Assembly: GCA_963747765.1 (NCBI GenBank)
Contig: CAVVGH010000002.1
Coordinates: forward strand, 62,001 to 126,000
Reading direction: 5' to 3'
DNA length: 64,000 bases
Source of the DNA: VRUE01 sp963747765
GTDB taxonomy: Bacteria > Actinomycetota > Thermoleophilia > Solirubrobacterales > 70-9
Shown here: one piece after another, positions 6,576-15,303 of the stretch
Numbering within the stretch: position 1 is the stretch's first letter
Layout of the letters: the number at the start of each line of letters is the position of its first letter
Program-made: the position numbers and the translations under genes
Notes under the pieces: model-generated
What the model saw: only the letters and a program-made list of their open reading frames with translations
What the model was told of the DNA's origin: nothing
The model's database searches: none

Positions 6576-7013
6576 ATGATTCAGCGAATGGACAACGTGC
6601 TCATCGTCGTCGAGGACCTCGAGGCTGCCAAAGCGTTCTTCGCCGAGCTCGGTATGGAGCTGGACGGCGAGACGACGGTCGAGGGGCCTTGGGTGGACCA
6701 GACCGTCGGGCTCAACGATGTCCGTGCCGACATCACCATGATGCGAACCCCGGACGGCCACGGCCGGGTCGAGCTGTCGAGGTTCCACAGGCCGCCGGCG
6801 GTGAGAGCCGAGCCGGAAAGCGCGCCGGCGAACGCGCTGGGCATCCGCCGCATCATGTTCATGGTCGACGACGTCGACGACGTCGTCGACCGCCTGCGCA
6901 GCCACGGTGCCGAACTCGTCGGCGAGATCGCGCAGTACGAGGACATCTACCGACTCTGCTTCCTGCGCGGCCCTGAGGGCATCATCATCGGGCTGTCCGA
7001 GCAGCTCAGCTGA
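6576..7013 (+). CDS. VOC (glyoxalase/bleomycin-resistance fold) family protein
   Basis: The 145-aa product starts at ATG 6576, with GGAGGA five bases upstream. It shows one VOC module pair: MDNVLIVVEDLEAAKAFFAELGMEL at the N-terminus, a GRVELSRF strand in the middle, then GIRRIMFMVDDVDDVVDRLRSHGAEL and IYRLCFLRGPEGIIIGLSE at the end. VOC proteins bind a divalent metal and act as lyases, dioxygenases or resistance proteins. A likely C-terminal glutamate ligand is replaced by GIIIGLSE, so the exact metal set is unclear. The preceding 220 bp (6356-6575) hold nothing recognisable. Confidence 0.85.
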   Translation: MIQRMDNVLIVVEDLEAAKAFFAELGMELDGETTVEGPWVDQTVGLNDVRADITMMRTPDGHGRVELSRFHRPPAVRAEPESAPANALGIRRIMFMVDDVDDVVDRLRSHGAELVGEIAQYEDIYRLCFLRGPEGIIIGLSEQLS

Positions 7014-7304
7014 ACCATGTGCGGCCGGGGGAGGCCCCGGCCGGTGCTCCTCCCTTGCGCGAGAAGGAGGTGTGTTGCCGAGGCGACATTCGACTACCGC
7101 TTTCCCTGCGTTGGGGAGCGCTCAGCCTGGGTTGAGGAGACCACCCAGGAGGCAAGACGGGGTGTTGAGGATGTTCGCCGTGCGGGGTGCAACGAGATGG
7201 CAATCTTGCTCCAGCGCGAACCCCATGCCTGAGCATCCGAGAGCCCCTGGCCGACTTCGGGGAGCAGCGGCTGACACGCCCTACGGGCCCTGTTGGTCTC
7301 CGCG
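7014..7304. other. Intergenic region with a GC hairpin between convergent genes
   Basis: GGCCGGGG and GCCCCGGCC (about 7022-7042) form a strong stem just after the VOC gene and probably end both convergent transcripts, although there is no T-run. I see no supported gene in the remainder. Confidence 0.5.
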
Positions 7305-8612
7305 TTAGCGCTGGCGTCGCTGCTTCCACGGCAGGAGCGGAATGCCCTCGCGGGCGCATCCGAGCCCTTCTGCCTTGGGCAGCAACCGGTACCTGTGCGG
7401 TCCGTATTGCCAGACCCCGCTCGGCATCGACGCCACCAGCTTCACGATCGTTTCGGGATAGCCACCTTCCTTCGCCATCTGACGCAGGATCGGCCAGCTC
7501 TTGTAGGTCGCCATCGCCTGTTCGGCTTCGAGTTTCCTCGCGCGGTCACCGGCCCGGCGGGCCTCTCCCCACTGGAGAAACCAGAGGCAGGAGACGGTGC
7601 CGGTGACCGCCCCAGCCACCTGTTCGCGATTGGTGGTGAGGCCGGCGTCGGGGACCAGCGACGGCCTGAAGTCGCTGGGCAGCGGGATCCCCTTCAGCAT
7701 CTCCCGCACCGTGGCGTCGTGGTCGGCCGCTTTGACGACCTTCGTCGGCATCGCGTCGAGCCAGGTTTGCGAATCCACCTTGGTCAGCCAGCCCAGCCGT
7801 TCTTCGAAGGCGGCCAGGTCATGGACCGCGGCCTTCAGTTCGAGCACGTAGCCGTCTTCGGACCACAGTGCGGTCATCTGGCGGTTGCCGGGCCCGCCCT
7901 GGTTGACGTAGAACTCGGCCCGTGTGTCGACCTCGGCGGTAGTGTCCAGGACGGGCAGCTTGACCCAGCGTTGGCCGTGCGGATGCGACATCCGATGGGC
8001 GTTCGAGATCGTTTCGGCGAGGCTGCCCTGGCGCCAGAAGAGTTCGACCCGGCGCTGGCGCACCGCGGCCGGGAACATTCCCGACTCGCTCTGCGCCTTA
8101 CAGACCGGAAACTTCCCAGACTTGGATACGGCCTCGCGGACGCACGTGATCCGAACCGATTCGTAGGGGATCGGCTTTCCGGTGACGAATTCCATCGACC
8201 CGTGGATTCCTTCTCCTCGTCTAGGTCCGCGCTCCTCGTCCGCGTTCTGGACCCGCCAGCCTGGCCCTTCGAGCAGCAGCAGCGGCGTGGACTCGGCGAA
8301 GCGGACCAGCTCGGCGCCGTAGGCGGAGGCCGGCTCCCGGGACGGCCCGCCGGTTGTGTCGAGCAGGACCAGGACGAGCGCGGTGACCATCGCGGCGCCG
8401 GCCAGCAGCGCGAGAGCCCGCCACCGCGGAGGCCGCCGGCGCCCTCTGCCGGCAGCTGCGCCCACCGTTTCCCCGGTCGCGCTACCGATCGCCTGCGCTG
8501 TGATCTCGTCCAGCATCTCCTTCTCGCCGCCGGCAAGGTCAAGCGCCGCCAGCGTCTGCCGGTCGACCGGGTTGGCCGCCGCGAGGAGGGTGTCAATCTG
8601 CTGCGCTTTCAT
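7305..8612 (-). CDS. Membrane anti-sigma-like protein paired with the ECF sigma factor
   Basis: The 435-aa product starts at ATG 8612, overlapping the sigma gene stop by four bases (ATGA), so the two are translationally coupled. Residues 1-65 are cytoplasmic and helical (IDTLLAAANPVDRQTLAALDL), residues about 66-88 form one membrane segment (ALALLAGAAMVTALVLVLL), and the remaining about 345 residues would be outside the membrane. No zinc-finger HxxxCxxC is present, so it is not the classic ZAS type. The layout resembles the actinobacterial CU044_5270 family found beside ECF sigma factors. It probably sequesters the sigma factor until an envelope signal arrives; the signal is unknown. Confidence 0.75.
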   Translation of the reverse strand: MKAQQIDTLLAAANPVDRQTLAALDLAGGEKEMLDEITAQAIGSATGETVGAAAGRGRRRPPRWRALALLAGAAMVTALVLVLLDTTGGPSREPASAYGAELVRFAESTPLLLLEGPGWRVQNADEERGPRRGEGIHGSMEFVTGKPIPYESVRITCVREAVSKSGKFPVCKAQSESGMFPAAVRQRRVELFWRQGSLAETISNAHRMSHPHGQRWVKLPVLDTTAEVDTRAEFYVNQGGPGNRQMTALWSEDGYVLELKAAVHDLAAFEERLGWLTKVDSQTWLDAMPTKVVKAADHDATVREMLKGIPLPSDFRPSLVPDAGLTTNREQVAGAVTGTVSCLWFLQWGEARRAGDRARKLEAEQAMATYKSWPILRQMAKEGGYPETIVKLVASMPSGVWQYGPHRYRLLPKAEGLGCAREGIPLLPWKQRRQR

Positions 8613-9187
8613 CGTGCCTCCTCGACTTCGGGTTCGTTGGCTCTGGATTCGCTGGTGTGTTGGTCGGCGAGCAGCGAGCGCAGGCGGCGACGAGCACGGT
8701 GCAGGCGGGTGCGGGCCGCGAGCGGAGAGATCTCGAGGACCCGCGCGGCCTCGGCCGGTGTCAGCTCCTCCCAGCCGATCAGCATCAACAGCTCGCGATC
8801 GGCGCTGTTCAGCTCGGCCAGCGCTCTCATGAGCTCCGCCCGGTCGCGGTCGGGGGCAGAGAGGGAGTCGGGCCCTTGCCACAGCGCCTCGCCAAGAGCC
8901 TCGGCCAGGCGCGTGCGCCTGCGCTCGGCGCGGCGCTGATTCGCGAGAACCCTGCGCGCGGTGCCGTAGAGCCAGAGTCGCGCCTGCGCTCCCACTGGAA
9001 CGTCCGCGAGGCGCCGCCAGGCGACCAGGAAGGTCTCGGCAAGGGCGTCGGCTGCGTCCTCGGGCCCGGCTGCTCGCCGCAGGGCGTAGCCCATGATCTC
9101 CCGCCCGTGCTCACGGTAGAGGCTGGAGAAGCGCGTCTGCGCCAGCTCGCGCTGGAGCGCCTCGGGCAGCGTGGATTTTCGGCCCAT
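8609..9187 (-). CDS. ECF-type RNA polymerase sigma factor
   Basis: The 192-aa product starts at ATG 9187 with AGGTG upstream. Region 2 spans about residues 20-90 (FSSLYREHGREIMGYALRRA, then DAADALAETFLVAWRRL and WLYGTARRVLANQRR), and region 4 spans about 120-175 (ADRELLMLIGWEELTPAEAARVLEISPLAARTRLHRARRRL), separated by a linker, as in ECF sigma factors. It recruits RNA polymerase to a small stress regulon. Upstream at 9232-9249 is a 7-bp perfect inverted repeat (GTTTTCG/CGAAAAC) that may be a promoter or operator element. The neighbouring anti-sigma gene overlaps its 3' end. Confidence 0.92.
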   Translation of the reverse strand: MGRKSTLPEALQRELAQTRFSSLYREHGREIMGYALRRAAGPEDAADALAETFLVAWRRLADVPVGAQARLWLYGTARRVLANQRRAERRRTRLAEALGEALWQGPDSLSAPDRDRAELMRALAELNSADRELLMLIGWEELTPAEAARVLEISPLAARTRLHRARRRLRSLLADQHTSESRANEPEVEEAR

Positions 9188-9335
9188 CACCTGAACATGT
9201 CCGAATCTCCCCCAGCGTTGCAGCTGTGCCCGTTTTCGAACGCGAAAACACGCCAAGCACCGCCGACAGGCCCGGCTCCATTCTGGTCCCCACAACCGAG
9301 TCGACCTCGACCGCAAGCTCTGCGATCGTCTCGCT

Positions 9336-9449
9336 ATGACCTTCACGCGGATCACCGTGCGAGCGGATCAGATGGGCCGCGTTCCCTTCGTTCGAGGCCT
9401 GCGCATCCCGGTCGCGACCGTGATCGGCATGGTCGCCGACGGTCGCGCC
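9336..9449 (+). pseudogene. 5' fragment of a DUF433 gene, truncated at the T4SS locus edge
   Basis: The frame from ATG 9336 gives MTFTRITVRADQMG, then VPFVRGLRIPVATVIGMVADG, which is the opening half of a DUF433 protein (small winged-helix, antitoxin-like). The expected continuation (EEILADYPDLE-like) is absent: after about residue 37 the sequence is the antisense of the 3' end of the VirD4-like gene, whose stop lies at 9449. The breakpoint is therefore within about 9440-9450. I see no 3' half elsewhere in the window. Confidence 0.7.
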
Positions 9450-12400
9450 TACTGGCGCTGCTCGAACAGGAAGCGAGCCGGCAGCAGGTCGATGCTCTCC
9501 GGGGTGAAGCGGCGCGCGGCTTCTCGATCGCTGTCGTTGCGGGCACCGGCCTCGCGAAGCTCGGTCGATTGCTCGGGGAGCCTGTAGCAGCGCAGCGTCC
9601 CCTGGTGCAGGTCGCGCTCGAGGGCGAAGAAGATCCGGCGGCGCGAGGGGGGCGACGGCCACTCGGCGGGTGGCGTACGAGAGGTGCCGCGCCGGATGCA
9701 CAACACCTGATCGGCGATCGCGAGATGGCGGCGGAGGGTCTTTTCGTCCCCGGCAACGAACAGCGTCACCGGCAGGCGACGGCGCGTCTGGGGATGCCGC
9801 TGCGCCCAGGCGGCGTAGAAGGCGTCATAGCGACGCAGCTTGCCGACCAGCTTCTGGCGGTGGCCGGAGCGGTCGAACTCGAGCAGGATCTGGTGACGGG
9901 CCTTGCTGTCGCCCCGCCGCTGGTCCTGAAGGAACACGGCGGCATCGGGAACGAGCGAACGGAAGTCGTCGAGCTCGAAGGGGGTGTCGAGGACCATGTC
10001 TGGCTCCAGGGTGGCGATCAGCTGGGGGGTGAGGGGCACTCGCCGGCGCCCGTCGTACTCCTTGGGAGGATCGAGCGTCGCCCCGCGCGAGCCCTTGACG
10101 TCGACGATCAGTCCCTGGCTGGATGCGAGCACGTCGCCCGGGCCGTCGATCAACCCCGCGAGTTGCAGGACGTAGGCAATGACGTGAAGGTCGTGTCCGA
10201 TGCCGAGCGCCGCGTCCGCGCTGCGCTCCCGCCAGTCCGGGTCGGCCGGGAGAATGGAGCCGTGGCGGGTGTGGAAGTGCTGGCCAACTCGATGGCCGAA
10301 GTCGGTGAGGTGCCAGACTCGCTTCCGCCCGCCGTGCTTGCGGAAGGTCAGGCCGCGGATCAGGCCCTGGTCGAGTAGGCGTTTCGCGCGGCGCGAAACG
10401 GTCGACGCACTGGTGCCCATGATCGTCGCCAGCTGCTGGCTCGTCGCGTAGTTGAACTCGTAGATCCAGCGGAGGGCCCGCACGTGCTCCTCCTTCAGTT
10501 CCGAGCCAGAAGCAAGTGCCTTGGCGCGAGCTTCCAGGGCGGAGCGGGAGCGCCCCGGCAGGTCGGCCTTGCTCTCGAGGCGTTGAGCCCTCTGGGAGTC
10601 ATCGAGCTCCTCGAAGTCGTCGAGGTCCTCCAGCAGCTGGCTGGTCGGCACCCGCATCGGCTTGCCCAGTGGCCCGACCACCGACTGACGCCTCCGAACC
10701 TGCCGCGCGGTCTCGGCGGGGTCGCCCCCCGCGGCGCCGGCGGCGATCACCGCGGCTTCGAGATCGCGCTCGTCGGGGGTGAGCGAGGGGGCTTCGATGG
10801 CGGTCGGCGGCTCCTCTGCGGCGGGAGCCGGAGGCGCGGCGCTATCGGGGACCGGCGCGGCGCTATCGGGGATCGCGCCCTCGGCGATCGCGCTATCGGG
10901 GACCGGCGCGGCGCTATCGGGGATCGCGCCCTCGGCGATCGCGCTATCGGGGACCGGCGCGGCGCTATCGGGGATCGCGCCCTCGGCGACCGGTGCGGGT
11001 GCGCCCTCGGCGACCGGTGCGAGTGCGCCCTCGGCGACCGGCGGCGCTGCGGGCCCAACGGCTGGCCCTTCGGCCTGCGCAACCGGCACCGGCTCCTCGG
11101 CCGCCGCCGGGTCCGCCGCAAGCAGATGGCTCGCCTCGCCGTTTGCGGCTGTCGGCGCGTGGCCGTTGCGGTCCTCCCGCTGCCAGATGTAGAGGTCGGC
11201 GTCCTCGGCGGGCTCGACGACCGTCTTCACCGCCGCCTCGGCGACCACCGTCTTCTGCTGGCCGGGCAGATCCGGGGCACGCAGGGTCTGCGGGACGTAG
11301 CCGCCGGCCTCGCGCTGGCGCGAGAGATGTTCCTCGATGCGCTGCGGGTTCACCTCCATCCTTTTGGTGTAGGCACCCGCGGCGTTGACCGGCTCGCCGT
11401 CGACGACCAGCTTCGCGGCGACTCCGTAGCGGGGCAGGTTGGCAAGCGCTGCCGGGCCGAAGCGGTAGGAGCGCAGGCTGCTGAGCTTGGTTTCGTATTT
11501 GTCGCCGTAGGAAGCCTGGAAGAGGTTCGCGCGCTTGCGCGCGTCGGTCATCCCGCAGCGAAGCTGGAACCAGTTCTGCAGCAGGCTCGTCATCGTCTCC
11601 AGCACCCGCTCGTTCTCGATCTGGGCGTCATGCTGGTAGGCGGCCATGAAGGAGAGACCGGCGCTGCGGCGCTGGGCGATCATGTCGGCGGTGTAGGGGG
11701 TGAGCAGCGGCGGCACCTCGTCGACCCCGAGGAACACCGGCACCCGCTCGGACTCCGGCAGCGCCTGCTGGTTGCCCAGCTCGTGCGAGATCATCTGCAC
11801 GAGGAAGCGCATCACCGTGTAGCGGTCACCCATCTGCTGACCGTTGACGATCAGGATCTCGCGATTGCGGATGATCTTCCCGATGTCCAGTGCGTTTGGA
11901 TGGCGCAGGACCTTGTCGATGTTCGCCCGGGTGAGGCGACGAACCTTGTTGTAGGGGGCGGAGGTGCGCTGGACGAAGGCCGAGGTCGCCTTTCTGAGGT
12001 TGGAGTGGAGCTCCAGGTAGGCAGTGGTGACGGCGTGCATGTCCGGGCGGCGCTTCAGCACCTTCTCGATCAGGGCTTCCCGCCACTCGATCGCCCCGTC
12101 GGAGGTCGAGAGCCACTGGCCGAAGTGGTGGAGCGTGGGCCGGATTCCGAACGGGACCGTGGTGGCGAGCGTGGCCAGGTTGGCATTGGTGAGCAGATCG
12201 AGGGAGGAGGCCAGGATCTGGGACTCGTCGTCCTCGGTCCGCGAGACGTCGATCATCCCCTGGTTGATCACATCGACGATCGCGTCGAAGTCGCGGCCCC
12301 CGGAGACGAGGAAGGGATCGATCCCGCATTCGGGAGCGTGGAAGTCGATGTAGTGGACGCGCCGGTTGCCGGGGATCGCCGAGAGGGCGGCCTCGGCAAG

Positions 12401-14155
12401 GTCGCCCTTGGGGTCGAGGAGGAACATCGCGAAGTTCGGGTTGTGGGCGACGAGCGAGACGACGGCCGCCTCGAGCGCCGTCTTGCCCATCCCCTGGTTG
12501 CCGCTGATCCCGATGTTCATCGGCAGGTCGCCGTACTTGGGCGCGAGCGGGGTTCCCACCACGTCGTAGACGACCGCGAGGTCGGGGTCCTTGGGCCTCC
12601 AGACCGCCGGCGGCGCCGGGACGCGCGGCATGTTGGTGCGCTCGATCGCCACTCCCTTCAGGTCGCGGGAGGGCATCTGCCACAGCAGCGAGACCTCGCT
12701 GACCGAGTACACGCTGTGCAGCCAGCTTGGCATCGGGTTGGCGGCGCCCTCGCGAAAGCGCCGCCGGTAGATGGACCGGCGCAGCACCGGACGGCGCTCC
12801 TTCAGCTGGGTGTCTCCACCGGCGGCCCCGGAGAAGCTCGCGGCCACGTCGCGGGCAACCTCATAGGACCGCGCCGCGACCCGCATGTCGACGAAGAAGT
12901 GGGACTCGCTGGCGGACGCCTTGGCGAGGTTCTGTCCCTCGGCTGCGTCGATCATGCTCTTTGATGTCGAGGAGGAGCCCTGCATGCGGCTGAGCGTGTG
13001 GAGGAACCGATCGAATGGTCGGGGAACCACCGTGAGGGCCAGCTGCAGCTCGACCGGTTCTTTGTGGGCGCTGATCGACGCGGCCAGCCGATCGCTGAGC
13101 GGGGCCTGAAAGCCCTCGACGAGGGTGTCGCTGGCGTTCCGGGTGCCAGCAGCCAGCAGCGTGAAGGGAATCGGCCGGACCTTCTTCAGCCGGACCACCT
13201 GGCGGTTGAGGCGGGTGATCTCCCGCGACCAGCGGTGGTTGCGGTCGACCCTGACCAGGCGGGTGTCCTTGTAGGCGTCGACGAAGCCCTCCATGAACGT
13301 TCGTTCCAGCGTGGGGTCGCGCGGCATCTGGATCAGCCACATGACCTCGGTTGGGCTGTGCTCGTCCGAGGACGCTTCGGCCTCCGTTGCATCGTCGGAT
13401 CGCAGCGGCTCGGGTGTCGCGAATACTCGCAGCGTGAGGGTTGGGGCGCCCCAGAAGAAGCGCTGGATGCGGCGGCTGCGGACGAACATCAGGTTCGACC
13501 AGGAGCTGATCAGGGAGCGCAGCTGCTCCATCGATACGCCCTCGTCGCGGTAGGCCTTTAGCTGGAACACGGTGTAGCGACGGCGACGGCGGTCATACCA
13601 GCGGGTCCAGAGCGCGATCGCGCAAATGCCGAGCGGGATCACCAGGGCAAGGCGGATGCCCAGCCAGAGCATCGCCAGGGGCCGGGCGAGTGGGTTGGCT
13701 GGGATTTCGATCGGTTCGGCTTCGGGCCGCTTGACGGATTGGGAATTCGCCGGGCTTGCGGCTTCGGCCGGACTCGAGACTTCGGCGGGGATCGAGGGTT
13801 CTGTGGAGCTCGAGGATTCGGTGGGGCTGGCGGCTTCCGCGGGGATCGAGGGTTCTGCGGAGCGCGAGGATTCGACGGGGCTCGCGGCTTCCGCGGGGAT
13901 CGAGGGTTCTGCGGAGCGCGAGGATTCGACGGGGCTCGCGGCTTCCGCGGTGCCCGCGGCGGTGCGGACAGGAGCGCGCGGCGCCGGCGGCGCAGAGCCC
14001 GTCGGAGCGCCGGGAACTGCCCTGGTCGCGGAGCCCGGTTCGCCGGACATCCCAGCGGGCGGGTCGACAGACGAGCGGATTGCCGCAAGGCCTCCGATCA
14101 GAGCGCCAAAGGCGGTGACGGCAAGGACCAGCACTATGGCCGCGCGACCAAGCAT
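9449..14155 (-). CDS. VirD4-like coupling ATPase fused to a replication-relaxation domain
   Basis: The 1568-aa product starts at ATG 14155. Residues about 5-27 form a first membrane segment, and 28-150 a Ser/Pro/Glu-rich stretch with 18-residue repeats. A second membrane segment lies at about 157-182. A VirD4/TraG-type ATPase follows, with Walker A GNQGMGKT (K558) and Walker B VFLGVDE (D812-E813). A 17-residue Ala/Pro repeat linker covers about 1050-1115. The last about 350 residues match the Replic_Relax family: a winged helix (YATSQQLATIMGTSASTVSRRAKRLLDQGLI) and a nuclease-like C-terminal part. VirD4 proteins deliver DNA-protein substrates to the channel and Replic_Relax proteins are linked to plasmid DNA processing, so fusion would tether DNA handling to the pore. 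Most downstream gene of locus A. Confidence 0.88.
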   Translation of the reverse strand: MLGRAAIVLVLAVTAFGALIGGLAAIRSSVDPPAGMSGEPGSATRAVPGAPTGSAPPAPRAPVRTAAGTAEAASPVESSRSAEPSIPAEAASPVESSRSAEPSIPAEAASPTESSSSTEPSIPAEVSSPAEAASPANSQSVKRPEAEPIEIPANPLARPLAMLWLGIRLALVIPLGICAIALWTRWYDRRRRRYTVFQLKAYRDEGVSMEQLRSLISSWSNLMFVRSRRIQRFFWGAPTLTLRVFATPEPLRSDDATEAEASSDEHSPTEVMWLIQMPRDPTLERTFMEGFVDAYKDTRLVRVDRNHRWSREITRLNRQVVRLKKVRPIPFTLLAAGTRNASDTLVEGFQAPLSDRLAASISAHKEPVELQLALTVVPRPFDRFLHTLSRMQGSSSTSKSMIDAAEGQNLAKASASESHFFVDMRVAARSYEVARDVAASFSGAAGGDTQLKERRPVLRRSIYRRRFREGAANPMPSWLHSVYSVSEVSLLWQMPSRDLKGVAIERTNMPRVPAPPAVWRPKDPDLAVVYDVVGTPLAPKYGDLPMNIGISGNQGMGKTALEAAVVSLVAHNPNFAMFLLDPKGDLAEAALSAIPGNRRVHYIDFHAPECGIDPFLVSGGRDFDAIVDVINQGMIDVSRTEDDESQILASSLDLLTNANLATLATTVPFGIRPTLHHFGQWLSTSDGAIEWREALIEKVLKRRPDMHAVTTAYLELHSNLRKATSAFVQRTSAPYNKVRRLTRANIDKVLRHPNALDIGKIIRNREILIVNGQQMGDRYTVMRFLVQMISHELGNQQALPESERVPVFLGVDEVPPLLTPYTADMIAQRRSAGLSFMAAYQHDAQIENERVLETMTSLLQNWFQLRCGMTDARKRANLFQASYGDKYETKLSSLRSYRFGPAALANLPRYGVAAKLVVDGEPVNAAGAYTKRMEVNPQRIEEHLSRQREAGGYVPQTLRAPDLPGQQKTVVAEAAVKTVVEPAEDADLYIWQREDRNGHAPTAANGEASHLLAADPAAAEEPVPVAQAEGPAVGPAAPPVAEGALAPVAEGAPAPVAEGAIPDSAAPVPDSAIAEGAIPDSAAPVPDSAIAEGAIPDSAAPVPDSAAPPAPAAEEPPTAIEAPSLTPDERDLEAAVIAAGAAGGDPAETARQVRRRQSVVGPLGKPMRVPTSQLLEDLDDFEELDDSQRAQRLESKADLPGRSRSALEARAKALASGSELKEEHVRALRWIYEFNYATSQQLATIMGTSASTVSRRAKRLLDQGLIRGLTFRKHGGRKRVWHLTDFGHRVGQHFHTRHGSILPADPDWRERSADAALGIGHDLHVIAYVLQLAGLIDGPGDVLASSQGLIVDVKGSRGATLDPPKEYDGRRRVPLTPQLIATLEPDMVLDTPFELDDFRSLVPDAAVFLQDQRRGDSKARHQILLEFDRSGHRQKLVGKLRRYDAFYAAWAQRHPQTRRRLPVTLFVAGDEKTLRRHLAIADQVLCIRRGTSRTPPAEWPSPPSRRRIFFALERDLHQGTLRCYRLPEQSTELREAGARNDSDREAARRFTPESIDLLPARFLFEQRQ
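10838..10990. repeat. 51-bp coding tandem repeat in the VirD4-like gene
   Basis: About three near-identical 51-bp units encode AEGAIPDSAAPVPDSAI on the minus strand, forming the flexible linker before the DNA-processing domain. The copies are almost base-identical, suggesting recent slippage expansion. Confidence 0.9.
13765..13950. repeat. 54-bp coding tandem repeat in the VirD4-like gene
   Basis: About three units encode PAEAASPVESSRSAEPSI or close variants, between the first and second membrane segments, where the chain is probably outside the membrane. Confidence 0.9.
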
Positions 14156-14158
14156 CGG

Positions 14159-14779
14159 CTATCCCTCCGGCGCGCTGTAGAGCAGCTCGTGCTGCACCGC
14201 CTCGTCCAGCAGGCTTGCCTCGAAGGCCCGCTCGGCATCGAGCAGCTCGGTTGCCAGTCGCTCGGGGGCGCAGCAGATGACGCCCCGGCTCGACACCGGC
14301 TCCGTGCCGGCCTCCACCGTGACGCAGATCGGGATGTGGGGGCACCCGGTCTCGCCCAGGGCGGTGGCGAGCTCCTGCGCCTGGGCGAGGTCGAAGTCGT
14401 CGGCTGCCCCGAGGCAGTCCCTGATCGCGAACCCCAACTCGCCGGACGGGATCGTTGCCAGGTGCCCATCGCCGGCTGTCAGGCACACCCCGTGGTTCAG
14501 ATGCCAACCGCGCGGGTCGAGCACGTGCAGTGCGCCTTCGACGGTGCGGTGAAGTCGCAGGGCCTTGGCGGCGAAGCGGGTCGCACGGCGGGCGCGGACG
14601 ACGGCGACCGCCAGGACCGCCGTGGCCGTCACGAACGCCAGGCAGACCGGCCCGCGATGGGCGGCCCCCGCGAGCAGCGTCGCAAGCAGCAGTCCCGCCC
14701 CCGCAAGCGAGCGGGCGAACAGAGTCCACCAGGCGGCGAGCCAGCGACGGCGCAGGCGGGAGGGCAGAGCCTGCCTCAC
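14159..14779 (-). CDS. Two-pass membrane protein of T4SS locus A, unknown
   Basis: The 206-aa product starts at GTG 14779, overlapping the previous stop (GTGA). Residues about 17-42 and 46-62 are hydrophobic helices with a short turn between; an Arg-rich RARRATRFAAKAL follows, placing the next part in the cytoplasm by the positive-inside rule. The C-terminal 130 residues are a soluble acidic domain with seven cysteines or so (ICC, GCPHIPICV) and no recognised motif. Its position between the SpoIIM-like and VirD4-like genes, in one overlapping transcript, suggests a structural or accessory role in the secretion machine. Confidence 0.7.
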   Translation of the reverse strand: MRQALPSRLRRRWLAAWWTLFARSLAGAGLLLATLLAGAAHRGPVCLAFVTATAVLAVAVVRARRATRFAAKALRLHRTVEGALHVLDPRGWHLNHGVCLTAGDGHLATIPSGELGFAIRDCLGAADDFDLAQAQELATALGETGCPHIPICVTVEAGTEPVSSRGVICCAPERLATELLDAERAFEASLLDEAVQHELLYSAPEG

Positions 14780-15303
14780 AACAGCGCCCCCGATACGTAG
14801 CTCTCGACGACCGCGGCGCAGCTGAGCAGGACAACCGCAAGGCCGAGCACGTTCAGCGCTTCGCGGCGCCCGAGTGCGCCCCGGCGGGCGCGCAGGTAGG
14901 CGACGACCAGCGCCAGATACCCGCCGATCTCAAACGGCGCGTGGGGAGCCATCCGGGCCAGCGCATGCAGGCCGAGGGCGCCCACGACGCCACCGATCGC
15001 GGCGAGGTTGAGGACGACGACCAGCGCCGCAGTCAGGTCCGTCAGCCAGAGTGGGAGGAAGCCGCGCGTCAGGTTGGCGACGCCACGCGGCTGAAGCAGG
15101 GCGAGCGCGGTGAGCAGCACGCAGATCTCCAGGTTGTTGACGAGGATCACGGCGACGTCGCGAGGCGAGCCGGAGCTGGCCGGCGGCACGACCAGGCCCA
15201 ATCGCGACGCTCCAAGCGCGGCTCCGATCGCCGTGCTGGCGCCGAGGACTCCCAGTGCCGCGAGGAGCAGTCGCCGCTCGGTGTGTCGCATCCCGGCCGT
15301 CAT
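14776..15303 (-). CDS. SpoIIM-like (stage II sporulation protein M family) membrane protein
   Basis: The 175-aa product has about four membrane segments: 10-30, 45-68, 85-118 and 150-172. The family signature is visible: an NNLEICVLL-like segment early, APHAPFEIGGYLAL (family motif PHG-x-FE) around 118-131, and a last helix with AVVLLSCAAVVESYVSG, matching the usual LLLAAxIEAFxTP ending. SpoIIM proteins act with hydrolases in peptidoglycan remodelling during engulfment; outside sporulators they are unexplained membrane proteins. Here, in an operon with a wall hydrolase and VirB genes, it may help wall opening for the channel. Overlaps both neighbours by four bases. Confidence 0.72.
   Translation of the reverse strand: MTAGMRHTERRLLLAALGVLGASTAIGAALGASRLGLVVPPASSGSPRDVAVILVNNLEICVLLTALALLQPRGVANLTRGFLPLWLTDLTAALVVVLNLAAIGGVVGALGLHALARMAPHAPFEIGGYLALVVAYLRARRGALGRREALNVLGLAVVLLSCAAVVESYVSGALL

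Noticed and set aside
7017..7232. 71-codon plus-strand frame after the VOC gene
   Set aside because: Starts inside a hairpin, has no SD and no recognisable sequence.
7293..8939. Long plus-strand open frame opposite the anti-sigma/sigma genes
   Set aside because: It is antisense to well-supported genes, has no family resemblance, and GC-rich DNA produces such open antisense frames routinely.
10484..12964. 826-codon plus-strand open frame inside the VirD4-like gene
   Set aside because: Shadow of the minus-strand gene with Walker motifs; composition is Arg/Gly/His-rich with no start signal.
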